From Bryobacterales bacterium (GTDB lineage Bacteria; Acidobacteriota; Terriglobia; Bryobacterales; Bryobacteraceae), in contig JAEUQG010000356.1 of the NCBI GenBank assembly GCA_016789755.1, positions 1 to 64,000 on the forward strand: a DNA stretch of 64,000 bases, written 5' to 3'. Of this stretch, positions 8,914 to 17,528 are shown in pieces; position 1 is the stretch's first letter; every line of letters starts with the position of its first letter. Below the pieces are notes generated by a model. That model did no database searches. It had not been told where the DNA came from and saw only the letters and a list, made by a program, of their open reading frames with translations. Made by a program: the position numbers and the translations under genes.

Positions 8914-9921
8914 TCAGTCCGGCTGGGACGGTTCGGATCGGGCTACACCGGCCCCGTCGAAAGTGGCCATCTCGTGATAGATGCGGCAGGCGGTCTGGAA
9001 AAGTCCGATCAGTAATGCCGCGCCCGATCCCTCTCCTAGCCGCATGTCCAGGTCCAGGCAGGGACGCGCTCCCAATCGCTGCAACATGAGGCGATGGCCC
9101 TTTTCCGCGGACTGGTGCGAATAGAAGACGCAGCGCAGCGCGGCCGGGTCCAGAGCCTGCACCACCAATGCCGCGGCGCAACTGATGAATCCATCCAGCA
9201 CCACCGGAAGCCGATGCCGTGCGCCGCCGAGGATCATCCCTGCGATAGCCAGGATCTCGAAGCCCCCGAAGGCGGTGGCGATATCCATCGGATCCCGCGA
9301 AGAGTGCAGCGCCAGTGCGCGCCGCAACACCTCCACTTTTTGCTGCACGACGGCCGCATCGGAGCCTGCGCCAGCTCCGGCTGCCTCTGCCGGATCGACT
9401 TCGCCATAGGCGCAAAGCAGGGCCGCCGCGGATGTCGAATTTCCGATGCCCATTTCCCCGCATGCCACAATGTCGAACCGTCGGGCCGCTTCCGCCGCCA
9501 ATTGCGTGCCTACCTCCAATGCCTGCAACCCTTCGGCCCGCGACATGGCCGGCTGCCGGGCAAAGTTAGCGGTTCCGTTGGCGACCCTCCTTGAAAGAAC
9601 ACCTGCTACCGGCTCTCCGGCGATTCCGGCATCCACGACGTGTGGCTCAATTCCGTAGTGGCGGCACATCACGCTGATTGCCGCGCCGCCGCCAACGAAG
9701 TTCATGGCCATTTGCCGTGTCACTTCGCTTGGCCAGGCGCTCACCCCTTCGGCCACCACTCCGTGATCGCCGCAAAACAAATAGGCGCCCGCCCGAGGCG
9801 CCGGCGGCGGTTCCAACTCTCGAAGGCGGGCATAATCGAGGAGCATGTCCTCCATCCGCCCGAGACTCCCGGGAGGCTTGGTCAGGGAATCCAGATGCTT
9901 CTGCACACGCTCACAGATCAT
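8914..9921 (-). CDS. cobT: nicotinate-nucleotide--dimethylbenzimidazole phosphoribosyltransferase
   Basis: Makes alpha-ribazole phosphate from nicotinate mononucleotide and dimethylbenzimidazole, the lower-ligand step of cobalamin assembly. About 335 residues, close to the usual 350. Diagnostic pieces: LDSLTKPPGSLGRMED at the N-terminus, GDHGVVAEGVSAWPSEVTRQM, GMGIGNSTSAAAL (reads EMGIGNSTS here) and the catalytic Glu in DMRLGEGSGAAL near the C-terminus. ATG 9921 was preferred over one 75 nt upstream because the extra residues do not match the family; it overlaps the cobC stop by 11 nt. Confidence 0.95.
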   Translation of the reverse strand: MICERVQKHLDSLTKPPGSLGRMEDMLLDYARLRELEPPPAPRAGAYLFCGDHGVVAEGVSAWPSEVTRQMAMNFVGGGAAISVMCRHYGIEPHVVDAGIAGEPVAGVLSRRVANGTANFARQPAMSRAEGLQALEVGTQLAAEAARRFDIVACGEMGIGNSTSAAALLCAYGEVDPAEAAGAGAGSDAAVVQQKVEVLRRALALHSSRDPMDIATAFGGFEILAIAGMILGGARHRLPVVLDGFISCAAALVVQALDPAALRCVFYSHQSAEKGHRLMLQRLGARPCLDLDMRLGEGSGAALLIGLFQTACRIYHEMATFDGAGVARSEPSQPD

Positions 9922-10429
9922 ATGTCCGTATCTCGCAGTAGTCCTGTAGGAAGCCCTCGGGCCGCCGGCCTGTGAGCAACGAATCGAGCACCGCATGCAG
10001 ACCCTGATGACCTACCGCAATGGCAGGGAACGGACCCTGGCGGATTCGAGTAAGCGCCCTCTCGGCGCGGGTAACAATCTCCTCCCAACGTTCCCCCCCG
10101 GGTGCGGGGATGCCGAACCAGTTGGTGAGCTTCTTTGCCGCCAACTCTGGCCATTCGTCCTCCACTTCACTCCAGCGCAGGCCCTCCCAGTCGCCCATGC
10201 CGATCTCGGACAAGTCCGCGAGAGTGACGCGCTCGATGGATTCCGGCAAACATGCGGCGGTTTCCTGCGCCCTGCGCAGAGGGCTGACGTAGCATACCGC
10301 TGCGTGCAGTTTCGGCAACGCATTGCGGGTCTGCGCCAAGCCGGCTTCGCTCAAGGCCGTGTTGAACCGTCCGAGCAAAACCCCCTTGCGCTCCGGTTCT
10401 CCGTGTCTTACCAGAAGCAATTGCGGCAT
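9911..10429 (-). CDS. cobC: histidine phosphatase, probable alpha-ribazole-5'-phosphate phosphatase
   Basis: A 172-residue phosphoglycerate-mutase-superfamily protein. LLLVRHGEP carries the phospho-accepting His9; later elements are SPLRRAQETA, the acid Glu in SEIGMGDWEG and the second His in AVGHQGLH. By sequence alone it is only a histidine phosphatase, but its place between cobS and cobT, overlapping both (22 and 11 nt), supports removal of phosphate from alpha-ribazole phosphate or adenosylcobalamin phosphate. Confidence 0.88.
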   Translation of the reverse strand: MPQLLLVRHGEPERKGVLLGRFNTALSEAGLAQTRNALPKLHAAVCYVSPLRRAQETAACLPESIERVTLADLSEIGMGDWEGLRWSEVEDEWPELAAKKLTNWFGIPAPGGERWEEIVTRAERALTRIRQGPFPAIAVGHQGLHAVLDSLLTGRRPEGFLQDYCEIRTYDL

Positions 10430-11133
10430 GAAACAAATAGTAGAGCAAACGTTTCCGACACCAGGCACGTGGCGCCCAGGCAATCGCCATTGACTCCACC
10501 CAGCCGCGCATCGAACCAGCGATTCAAAACGGATGTGGACAGTCCTGCCGCTACCAGGATCGCGGCGCCGGCGGCAACACCGGGAAGAAAGGCAAATGCA
10601 ACGCCGCTGGCGATGGCGAAGACGGCGGTGATGGAATCCAGGTCGCGCGAGAACGCCGCTCCCAATCCATCGCCCACCGGGCGCGAGACCCACGCTTGCG
10701 CTACCAGAGCGGCACGAGAGACAGCAAGGCAAGCCACCAAGTCCCTGACGCCATCGGCTGGCAGCCGGGTCAACGCCTGCCAGCGCATGGCCACTACGTA
10801 AACCAAGGCCAACGCGCCGAAGACCCCGATACGGCTGTCCTTGAGGATGGCGGTCATTTTCTCCCGCGACCGGTGGGCGCGTAAAGCATCTGCTACGTCC
10901 GCCAGGCCGTCTTCGTGCAACCCTCCGGTCACCAGCGCCAGGAAAGCTAGCACCAGCACGGCGGTGAGCGAAGACCCCAACGACGGCTCCAGCATTCGCA
11001 GCCACTGTCCGGCGAGCCATCCCAAACCAGCCCCTACGAGAGGGAAAAAGAGGGCGGAGCGACCGGGCGGCGCCGTTCGCCCCCGTATGGGCAGCACCGT
11101 AAGGAACTGAATCGCCCCCAGCAGCCGTCTCAT
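10408..11133 (-). CDS. cobS: adenosylcobinamide-GDP ribazoletransferase (cobalamin synthase)
   Basis: About 241 residues, integral membrane. FLTVLPI near the start, GGLHEDGLADVADAL with its acidic Mg-binding residues, KDSRIGVFGALALV, and GGVNGDCLGAT near the end are CobS hallmarks. Multiple hydrophobic helices follow. It joins adenosylcobinamide-GDP to alpha-ribazole, the last step of nucleotide-loop assembly. The ATG at 11133 overlaps the cobU stop in an ATGA arrangement, and the 3' end overlaps cobC by 22 nt. Confidence 0.95.
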   Translation of the reverse strand: MRRLLGAIQFLTVLPIRGRTAPPGRSALFFPLVGAGLGWLAGQWLRMLEPSLGSSLTAVLVLAFLALVTGGLHEDGLADVADALRAHRSREKMTAILKDSRIGVFGALALVYVVAMRWQALTRLPADGVRDLVACLAVSRAALVAQAWVSRPVGDGLGAAFSRDLDSITAVFAIASGVAFAFLPGVAAGAAILVAAGLSTSVLNRWFDARLGGVNGDCLGATCLVSETFALLFVSCRNCFW

Positions 11134-11639
11134 CCCTTCACCTTCAGAGGGCAGCCGAAGGCCATCCAATACACGGCATCGGCCGCCTGCGCCATGCGCT
11201 GATTCATCCATCCGGCTTCATCGCGAAAGCGCCGCGCCAGGGCGTTTTCCGGTACGATTCCGCAGCCCACCTCATTGGTAACCAGGATCACAGGCCGCTC
11301 TACGCATGCCGCGACGACCGCCTCGCCGGCCGGACGAAGGTCCTCTACGCCTGCCAGTATCAGATTACTCACCCAAAGCGTGAGGCAATCGACGACGGCT
11401 GCATCGAATTTTCCGGCATGTTGCGTGATCGCTCCGGCCAAGTCCCGCGGCGCCTCGACGGTCTCAAAGCGGGGTCCACGTTCCAGGCGATGCATTTGCG
11501 CTCTGCTACACATTTCATCATCCAACAGCTCTGCCGTTGCGATGTAGAGCAGGCGGGAACCCTTTCCGGCAGCTAAATCGAGGGCGAACCGGGTCTTACC
11601 GCTGCGGCTGCCGCCCCCTACCAGAATCACTCGCGTCAC
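11130..11639 (-). CDS. cobU: adenosylcobinamide kinase / adenosylcobinamide-phosphate guanylyltransferase
   Basis: A 169-residue bifunctional enzyme that phosphorylates adenosylcobinamide and then guanylates it. VILVGGGSRSGKTRFA is the P-loop, YIATAELLDDEM and the following MHRLERGPRF (with the His that carries GMP) and VVDCLTLWVSNL are diagnostic; VTNEVGCGIVP is the conserved C-terminal motif. The start is GTG at 11639, overlapping the Rrf2 gene stop in a GTGA arrangement. No corrin-ring genes are nearby, which fits cobinamide salvage or a locus split across the genome. Confidence 0.95.
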   Translation of the reverse strand: MTRVILVGGGSRSGKTRFALDLAAGKGSRLLYIATAELLDDEMCSRAQMHRLERGPRFETVEAPRDLAGAITQHAGKFDAAVVDCLTLWVSNLILAGVEDLRPAGEAVVAACVERPVILVTNEVGCGIVPENALARRFRDEAGWMNQRMAQAADAVYWMAFGCPLKVKG

Positions 11640-12148
11640 ACCTGAGGCGGGTGAACGCAGTCGTTCATCTTTTCCTGGAGCATCGGCTGGATCTGGATGC
11701 TCTGAGCAGACTCGAGAAGGCGGGACATGTCGGATTCCCCGCAGAGCAGATCCTTTAACGTTACTTTGCGCAGCACCCCATCCAGGACCTCCTGGACGGT
11801 AGTCCAGAGTACCCGTAGCGCGCAGTCGGTGGCGTGTGTGCAAACTTTGCCTAGTCCGGAGTGACGGTCGCAGAATTTGGGGCTGAAGAAGCGTCCGCCG
11901 AGCACGTCCATCACTGATCCGACGGTGATTTGGTCCGCCGGTTGAGCCAGAGTGTAGCCGCCCGCCTGGCCCCGAACGCTCGTTACGATTCCTCCTAACC
12001 GTAGAAGTCTCATCAACTTGGCGACGTTGGGAATGGACAAGCCTTCGGCCCGGCTGATTTCGGGGATACTGAGGCTCTCCCCATCCTGGAGCCGTGCCAT
12101 ATGGATCAGGCACCGAAGCCCGTACTCTTCTTGGGCGCTCAACTTCAT
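11636..12148 (-). CDS. Rrf2-family transcriptional regulator with three-cysteine cluster
   Basis: A 170-residue winged-helix regulator (MKLSAQEEYGLRCLIHMA opening). The recognition helix region reads GLSIPNVAKLMRLLRLGGIV. Three cysteines at 93, 103 and 109 (spacing 9 and 5) resemble the Fe-S ligands of IscR, NsrR and RsrR, with a wider first gap than the CX5CX5C common in NsrR, so Fe-S binding is likely but unproven. The extra tail of about 45 residues after the cluster is unusual. Its stop overlaps cobU by 4 nt, so it is coupled to the cobalamin genes and may sense redox or NO to control them. Confidence 0.88.
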   Translation of the reverse strand: MKLSAQEEYGLRCLIHMARLQDGESLSIPEISRAEGLSIPNVAKLMRLLRLGGIVTSVRGQAGGYTLAQPADQITVGSVMDVLGGRFFSPKFCDRHSGLGKVCTHATDCALRVLWTTVQEVLDGVLRKVTLKDLLCGESDMSRLLESAQSIQIQPMLQEKMNDCVHPPQV

Positions 12149-12154
12149 TCCACT

Positions 12155-12160
12155 ATTCTA
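12155..12160 (-). promoter_or_regulatory. -10 element of the rrf2-cob operon
   Basis: TAGAAT on the minus strand, 6 nt before the Rrf2 ATG, inside the 48 bp gap after the kinase gene. A TTACGT lies 16 nt further upstream. The gap is far too short for a cobalamin riboswitch, so control would come from a protein or from read-through of the kinase transcript. Confidence 0.35.
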
Positions 12161-12196
12161 GTGCATGTGAACGAAAACGTAAGGAATGAATCGGCC

Positions 12197-13843
12197 TTAG
12201 CGCGATTTGGCTGGGGCGGTGAAGCCGATTCCTACCGGACTGAGGGTGCCGGAAGGCTCCGGGGTCTCCTGCGGAGGGGCGATTTCCACCCGTTGTTCGG
12301 GCAGGTTGGTCTGCCACCAGGCCGCGGCGTCGTCGTCACTCCAGGCGAACTGGTTGCGCAGGCAACGAAGACGGCGACCCAATTCCTGCGCCGAGAAGAT
12401 CCGCTTAGTGGGGTCCTTCTCGAGTAGTTGCATGACGATGTCTTCCAGGGCGGGGGGGATGGGCAATTCCGTCCTCTGGCTGGGCGGCACCGGCGGCTTT
12501 TGCACATGGGCGATGGCGAGGGCCGTTGGGTTCGTTTCGGTAAAAACCATCTGCCCGGTCAGGAGGAAGTAGGCAACGCACCCCAGGCTGTACAAATCGG
12601 CTCGGCCATCGATGGTCTGTTCGCCCATGGCGATCTCGGGTGAAAGATAGGCCGGCGTGCCGGTGGCGGTCCCTTCCATGGTGTGGACGGACATATCTTC
12701 CCGCATGAGAGTCTTTACCAGCCCGAAATCAAGCACTTTGGTGAAGTCGTACTCCAGGCCGAGACGGCAAAGGAAGATGTTTTTCGGCTTGATGTCGCGG
12801 TGGACCATGCCGGCGCGGTGCGCCTCTTCGAGCGACTGGCAGACCTGGGAGAGGATGCGGACGACACGGCCTGCGGGCATGGGGCCGTAGCGATCTATCA
12901 ATGATTGTAAATCGATTCCGTCCAGCAGCTCCATTACGTAGTAGAAAGTGTTGTCTTTCGTCTTGCCGAAATCGAACAGGGCCACTGTGTGCGGGCTGCG
13001 CAGACTGGCCGTGGCTTTCGCTTCGCGCTCGAAGCGCCGTTGGATGACATGCTCCTGGCGTGCCGAGACACCGGCCAGAACTTCGGGCCGGATTAGCTTG
13101 ATGGCCGCATCGCGGGCCAGCATCTTGTGCTTGGCACGCCAAACCTCGCCCATGCCACCCTTGCCGATCATGAAATCGAGAGTATAGCTGCCCAACTCTT
13201 CGGCCTTCTGTTGCGTCAACTGCATCTTGAACATGCGTTTGCTGAGGACGTACATCCAGACGGCCATTAAGAACATGGGGAACAGCCAGATCGCCAGCCG
13301 GTTCCAGGGGAGGGGGGCAAAGCCGTACAGCCGCAGGTTAATGGCGTAGGCGAACGGCCAGGACGCGGCACTCAACAAACCGGCGAGTCCTGCTTTCATC
13401 GGCGAGTTCGGCAACAGCAGGCCACACAGCGACAACCACACTGCAACCGAAGACAAGCCACGGACGGGTTCGTTCGGATTCCAGCCGAGCGAAGTTTCGA
13501 ACATCGCGATAGCGAAGCTAACCGCAATCTGAAACACAATCCCAAGGTCGATCAGTGTTTCCTTTTTCACCAGACTGTAGCGGTTGACGGCGGTCAACCC
13601 GACGGCGAGCAGCATCAAGCCCAAGAGGGTAAGCCGCAGGGCCGGCTTATCCAACATGGCACTCATTTCCGGCTGCAACAGATTCTGCAGAGAGAACGTG
13701 ACCACGGTGGTGACCGCGCACATGACGGAGATCCAGCACAGCCTCTCCGCCGCCTTCTGAACCATGGCGGGTGGGAGTTTGAAGGCCACAGGACTGGGGC
13801 TATCCATCCCGCTTGACGCTCTGGCAACCTGCATCGGATCCAC
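12197..13843 (-). CDS. membrane-anchored serine/threonine protein kinase with N-terminal multi-pass domain
   Basis: A 548-residue Hanks-type kinase. Residues 30-210 hold five or six hydrophobic helices. The kinase domain follows: IGKGGMGEVW loop near 225, AIKLIRPE with the catalytic Lys, HRDIKPKN near 346 and LDFGLVK for DFG, then TPAYLSPE. A Pro-rich tail follows. Most bacterial membrane kinases have the catalytic domain first and a single helix after it; here the order is reversed, so the membrane part may be the sensor. The start is GTG at 13843, with AAGGAG 9 nt upstream. It faces the TonB receptor gene across 171 bp. Confidence 0.9.
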   Translation of the reverse strand: MDPMQVARASSGMDSPSPVAFKLPPAMVQKAAERLCWISVMCAVTTVVTFSLQNLLQPEMSAMLDKPALRLTLLGLMLLAVGLTAVNRYSLVKKETLIDLGIVFQIAVSFAIAMFETSLGWNPNEPVRGLSSVAVWLSLCGLLLPNSPMKAGLAGLLSAASWPFAYAINLRLYGFAPLPWNRLAIWLFPMFLMAVWMYVLSKRMFKMQLTQQKAEELGSYTLDFMIGKGGMGEVWRAKHKMLARDAAIKLIRPEVLAGVSARQEHVIQRRFEREAKATASLRSPHTVALFDFGKTKDNTFYYVMELLDGIDLQSLIDRYGPMPAGRVVRILSQVCQSLEEAHRAGMVHRDIKPKNIFLCRLGLEYDFTKVLDFGLVKTLMREDMSVHTMEGTATGTPAYLSPEIAMGEQTIDGRADLYSLGCVAYFLLTGQMVFTETNPTALAIAHVQKPPVPPSQRTELPIPPALEDIVMQLLEKDPTKRIFSAQELGRRLRCLRNQFAWSDDDAAAWWQTNLPEQRVEIAPPQETPEPSGTLSPVGIGFTAPAKSR

Positions 13844-14014
13844 CTCTTCTATCTCCTTACTAGATTACGCGAACTGGCGTTTGGTTTCAGATCAGGCAAA
13901 AGCCGACCGAACAATATTAATTACGGTTCATCCCCGGCGAGCGGTTCAACTTCTTGCAGGGCCGTAATGTGTCAAAATGATTACATATTTGTTACAGTCT
14001 CAGAGGTCCGCATT

Positions 14015-17000
14015 ATGACATTTCGTAACCTGATTGTTTGTAGTATTTTAGCTGCGTTTTCGGCGTTCGCGCAGAACCCCGTGGTCTCCGGCCGCATCGT
14101 GGATTCGAGCGAAGCCGCGCTTCCCAACGCGAAAGTTGACATCGGCAACCGCGCCACTGCGGTTCGCACCACCACCACCACAAACAACGAGGGCTATTAC
14201 GTCACGCCCCCGCTTCCGCCGGGAATTTACGATATCACGGCATCCGCCACCGGATTCAAGGAAGCCCGCATCGATGCCTTACGTCTGGAAATCGGGCAGG
14301 CCCGCACCATCAACATGACGCTGCAGCCGGGTGAGGTGAAGGAATCCATCACGGTCAGCGACACCGCTCCATTGCTTACCACGAGCCGCCCAGATCGCGG
14401 CACGGTGGTGGAGAACAAGTTTCTAATGTCGATTCCGCTGAACATCCGTAACCCCTATTTGCTGCTGGCAAATGTTCCGGGAGTGACGACGGGCCGTCTG
14501 GCCGGCGACAACACGGCGTCGCAATCGACAACGAACAACTTCCGGATCAATGGAGGACGGGGATCCACCAGCGAGATCCTGATTGACGGCGCGGCGAACA
14601 CGGGCACGTACAACAACCAGGTTTCGGCGATGCCGCAACTCGACTCGATCCAGGAGTTCAAGGTCAACACATCGCCCTACGCGGCCGAGTTCGGACGCAC
14701 AGGCGGCGGGGTAGTGAGCTTTTCCATCAAGTCCGGGACGAACGATCTGCATGGCACCTTTCATGAGTTCCTTCGCAACTCCGTGCTGGACGCCGCCGGG
14801 TTCAACTCCAATCGCGCGGGGCTGACGTCGAAGCCAACCTTCCAACGCAACCAGTTCGGGCTCACCAGCGGTGGTCCGGTGTTGCTCCCGAAACTGTACA
14901 ACGGCAAGAGCCGCACGTTCTGGTTTTTCGCCTACGAGGGGCTGCGCCAGCGCAGTTTGAATCCGTACACGGGCACGGTACCCACGGAGTTGGAGCGGGT
15001 CGGGAACTTCTCGCAGTCGCGCGACACGAATGGATCTCCGTTTCTGCTCTACGATCCACGCACTACACAACTGGATCCGGATCGTCCCGCGGGCACGACA
15101 CGCTATATTCGGACGCTGTTCCCAGGCAACATCATCCCCTCATCGATCCTCAACCCGATTGCGACCAACGTGCTGAAGTACTACCCAACCGCCACGCAAC
15201 GCGGACTGGGCCAATCGGACATCAACAACTTTTTCGTAGCCGCGGCCAATGCTCTCGACGGGAACCGCGTGGACACGCGCGTGGATCATCAGATCAACGC
15301 CAAGCACACCGCTTTCGTCCGGTACAACTGGTTTCAGAACATCAATGCCCAGCCGTTGGTATTCGGCCACTTCGCCTCCCCCGTGGAGACGCCGAACCGT
15401 ATTCCGGGGATCAATATTGTGGGCAACCACACCTGGACAATGGGTGCGGGAACGATCTTCCAGCATCACTTCTCGCTGGCGCAGAGCGAAACCAATCGCA
15501 CCCCGCTGAGCATCGATTTCGACCAAACATCGCTCGGGTTGCCGCGCAGTCTGGTGGACGGCCAGCGGGTGAAATACTTCCCGCGTTTTTCGATCGGCGG
15601 GCTGACGCAACTGGGGGTTACGGGAACCGGTTACAACGCGGTGAAGTCACGGACGTGGCAATACAACGCCTCGGTGACGATGCTGCGAGGCAAACACACG
15701 TTCAAGATGGGCGCCGATTTCCGGCGCTTCCCGGTGTCGATTGACCAATCTTCGCCGTTGGCATTCAGTTCGTCGGGTTCCTTCACCGCGGGGCCGAATC
15801 CGCAAGCCGCAGCGGCGCGTACGGGGCGGGGGCTGGCAGATCTGATGCTTGGTATTGCGTCGGTGAGCTACCAGATCCGGCCATTGGAATTGCACCGTCA
15901 TCCTTATTACGCGTTATTCTTCCAGGATGAATGGAAATTGAAGCCGCGCCTGACGCTGACTTTGGGCATGCGCTACTCACTTGAACTGCCCCGCACGGAA
16001 GACGCGAACCAGTATGTGTTCCTCGACATGGACTCGCCGAGTCCGCTGGAGGGGAAAGTGGCGGGATTGAGCGGGCTGCGCGGAGGTGTAGGCTTTGTGG
16101 GGGTGAATGGAGTTGGGCGCCGCACGCAACTGGCCGACCGCAACAACTGGGATCCGCGCATCGGCATCGCGTACGAACTGAACGAGCGGACTGCCATCCG
16201 ATCCGGTTTTGGCGTGTTCACTTCGTCTATCGCTCCGAACACCGACGCCGCACTTGGCTTCTCTGCGACGACGAGCTCACTTGTGGCTCAGCCGGACGGT
16301 GTCACACCGCTCTACAACCTCTCTAATCCGCTGCCCGGCGGATTCATCCAACCGACAGGAAGCGCGCTTGGGCTTTCGACGAATCTCGGCCAGGGCATTT
16401 CAGGTCCGGTACGACAACAGCGATTGCCCTACCAGATGCAATGGTCGCTCGACGTGCAGCGTCAACTGCCGTGGCAGACGGTGGTGGAGGCCGGCTACGC
16501 GGGTTCGGCGGGAGTAGCGTTGCCGAGCGGCGTGCAATACAACCAACTGCCCGATCAGTATCTTTCCTTGGGCACGCAACTCAATGCGACGGTGGCCAAT
16601 CCCTTCTTTGGGGTGATCACGGAGCCCACCTCGACACTGAGCCGGACTACTGTGCAGCGCGGCCAACTGCTGCGACCTTTCCCGCAGTTTACGGGAGCGT
16701 CGGCCAGCCAGGCGCCGGCCGGGCATTCCACATATCACGCGATGCAGATGCGCGTGGAGCGCCGGTTCGCGGATGGTCTGGCGCTGTTGTTCGCCTACAC
16801 GCATTCGAAGCTGATCGACAATGTCGGCGACTTTGGCGGGTTCCTTGGACCCGGCGGCTTCGCCAACAACAACTGCTTCTCCTGCGACCGGTCAGTGTCC
16901 TTCTACGATATTCCGGATGTCGTGCGCCTCAGTTTGCGCTACGAACTTCCCTTCGGCGTCGGCAAGCCGCGCGTCAACAAAGGCGTGATGGCGCGGATCA

Positions 17001-17458
17001 TCGGAGGGTGGTCCACTGGCGTATATTACACGTGGGACAACGGGACGCCGGTCCAGTTGACGAACCCCAACGATTCGAATTCGTTCGGCGGCAGCGCGCG
17101 TCCAGTGGCTACGGGACAACCGGCTGCGATCGACAATCGGAAGTTGGAAGACGGCGCGCCGTACTTCAATGCCGCGGCATTTGCGCGGGCGCCGCAGTTC
17201 ACCTTCGGCAACGTGAGCCGCAACCTTTCCGATGTTCGCGCCCCCGGCAACAAGAACTGGGATTTGCTGATCGAGAAGCGTTTCAGTATCAATGAGCGGA
17301 TGGCGCTCGATTTCCGCACTGAACTGTTCAACGCCTTCAACAACGTCGTGTTCAGTGGACCGCAAACGAGCATCACGTCCGCCGATTTCGGGCGCATCCG
17401 CCTGTTGCAGGCGAATGTGCCGCGGCAGATTCAGTTCGGGCTCCGGTTCAGCTACTGA
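14015..17458 (+). CDS. Oar-like TonB-dependent receptor with carboxypeptidase-regulatory domain
   Basis: An outer-membrane protein of about 1,147 residues. Signal peptide (to AFAQ near residue 20), then a CarboxypepD_reg-like beta-sandwich (VVSGRIVDSSEAALPNAKV to about residue 100), a plug domain with NFRINGGRGSTSEILIDGA and EFGRTGGGVVSF, and a large barrel ending in LRFSY with an aromatic C-terminal residue as required for BAM insertion. The group is very abundant in Acidobacteria and is thought to import large substrates or bind extracellular material; there is no SusD partner here. Start chosen at the ATG opening the signal peptide rather than 48 nt upstream. The 171 bp upstream hold no gene. 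Confidence 0.9.
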   Translation: MTFRNLIVCSILAAFSAFAQNPVVSGRIVDSSEAALPNAKVDIGNRATAVRTTTTTNNEGYYVTPPLPPGIYDITASATGFKEARIDALRLEIGQARTINMTLQPGEVKESITVSDTAPLLTTSRPDRGTVVENKFLMSIPLNIRNPYLLLANVPGVTTGRLAGDNTASQSTTNNFRINGGRGSTSEILIDGAANTGTYNNQVSAMPQLDSIQEFKVNTSPYAAEFGRTGGGVVSFSIKSGTNDLHGTFHEFLRNSVLDAAGFNSNRAGLTSKPTFQRNQFGLTSGGPVLLPKLYNGKSRTFWFFAYEGLRQRSLNPYTGTVPTELERVGNFSQSRDTNGSPFLLYDPRTTQLDPDRPAGTTRYIRTLFPGNIIPSSILNPIATNVLKYYPTATQRGLGQSDINNFFVAAANALDGNRVDTRVDHQINAKHTAFVRYNWFQNINAQPLVFGHFASPVETPNRIPGINIVGNHTWTMGAGTIFQHHFSLAQSETNRTPLSIDFDQTSLGLPRSLVDGQRVKYFPRFSIGGLTQLGVTGTGYNAVKSRTWQYNASVTMLRGKHTFKMGADFRRFPVSIDQSSPLAFSSSGSFTAGPNPQAAAARTGRGLADLMLGIASVSYQIRPLELHRHPYYALFFQDEWKLKPRLTLTLGMRYSLELPRTEDANQYVFLDMDSPSPLEGKVAGLSGLRGGVGFVGVNGVGRRTQLADRNNWDPRIGIAYELNERTAIRSGFGVFTSSIAPNTDAALGFSATTSSLVAQPDGVTPLYNLSNPLPGGFIQPTGSALGLSTNLGQGISGPVRQQRLPYQMQWSLDVQRQLPWQTVVEAGYAGSAGVALPSGVQYNQLPDQYLSLGTQLNATVANPFFGVITEPTSTLSRTTVQRGQLLRPFPQFTGASASQAPAGHSTYHAMQMRVERRFADGLALLFAYTHSKLIDNVGDFGGFLGPGGFANNNCFSCDRSVSFYDIPDVVRLSLRYELPFGVGKPRVNKGVMARIIGGWSTGVYYTWDNGTPVQLTNPNDSNSFGGSARPVATGQPAAIDNRKLEDGAPYFNAAAFARAPQFTFGNVSRNLSDVRAPGNKNWDLLIEKRFSINERMALDFRTELFNAFNNVVFSGPQTSITSADFGRIRLLQANVPRQIQFGLRFSY

Positions 17459-17473
17459 GTCCATGTCATGAAT

Positions 17474-17506
17474 CGCGGACCGTGCAGCGGGATTGTGCGG
17501 TCCGCG
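17474..17506 (+). terminator. strong hairpin after the TonB receptor gene
   Basis: CGCGGACCG (17474-17482) pairs perfectly with CGGTCCGCG (17498-17506) around a 15 nt loop, 15 nt after the receptor stop and just before the next gene's -10 box. No T tract follows, so it may act as a mRNA 3' stabiliser or factor-assisted terminator. Confidence 0.5.
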
Positions 17507-17516
17507 GCAGCTTCAG

Positions 17517-17522
17517 TATAGT
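17517..17522 (+). promoter_or_regulatory. -10 element of the sialidase-like gene
   Basis: TATAGT lies 6 nt before the ATG at 17529 and no Shine-Dalgarno sequence is present, consistent with a leaderless transcript that begins directly after the hairpin ending at 17506. Confidence 0.4.
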
Positions 17523-17528
17523 CAGCGC

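Noticed and set aside
12149-12196. Cobalamin riboswitch before the rrf2-cob genes
   Set aside because: Only 48 bp are available and no B12 box-like sequence or stem structure is present.
13844-14014. Clear sigma-70 promoter for the TonB receptor
   Set aside because: TTGCAG is present at 13954 but no acceptable -10 lies 16-18 nt downstream; left unassigned.
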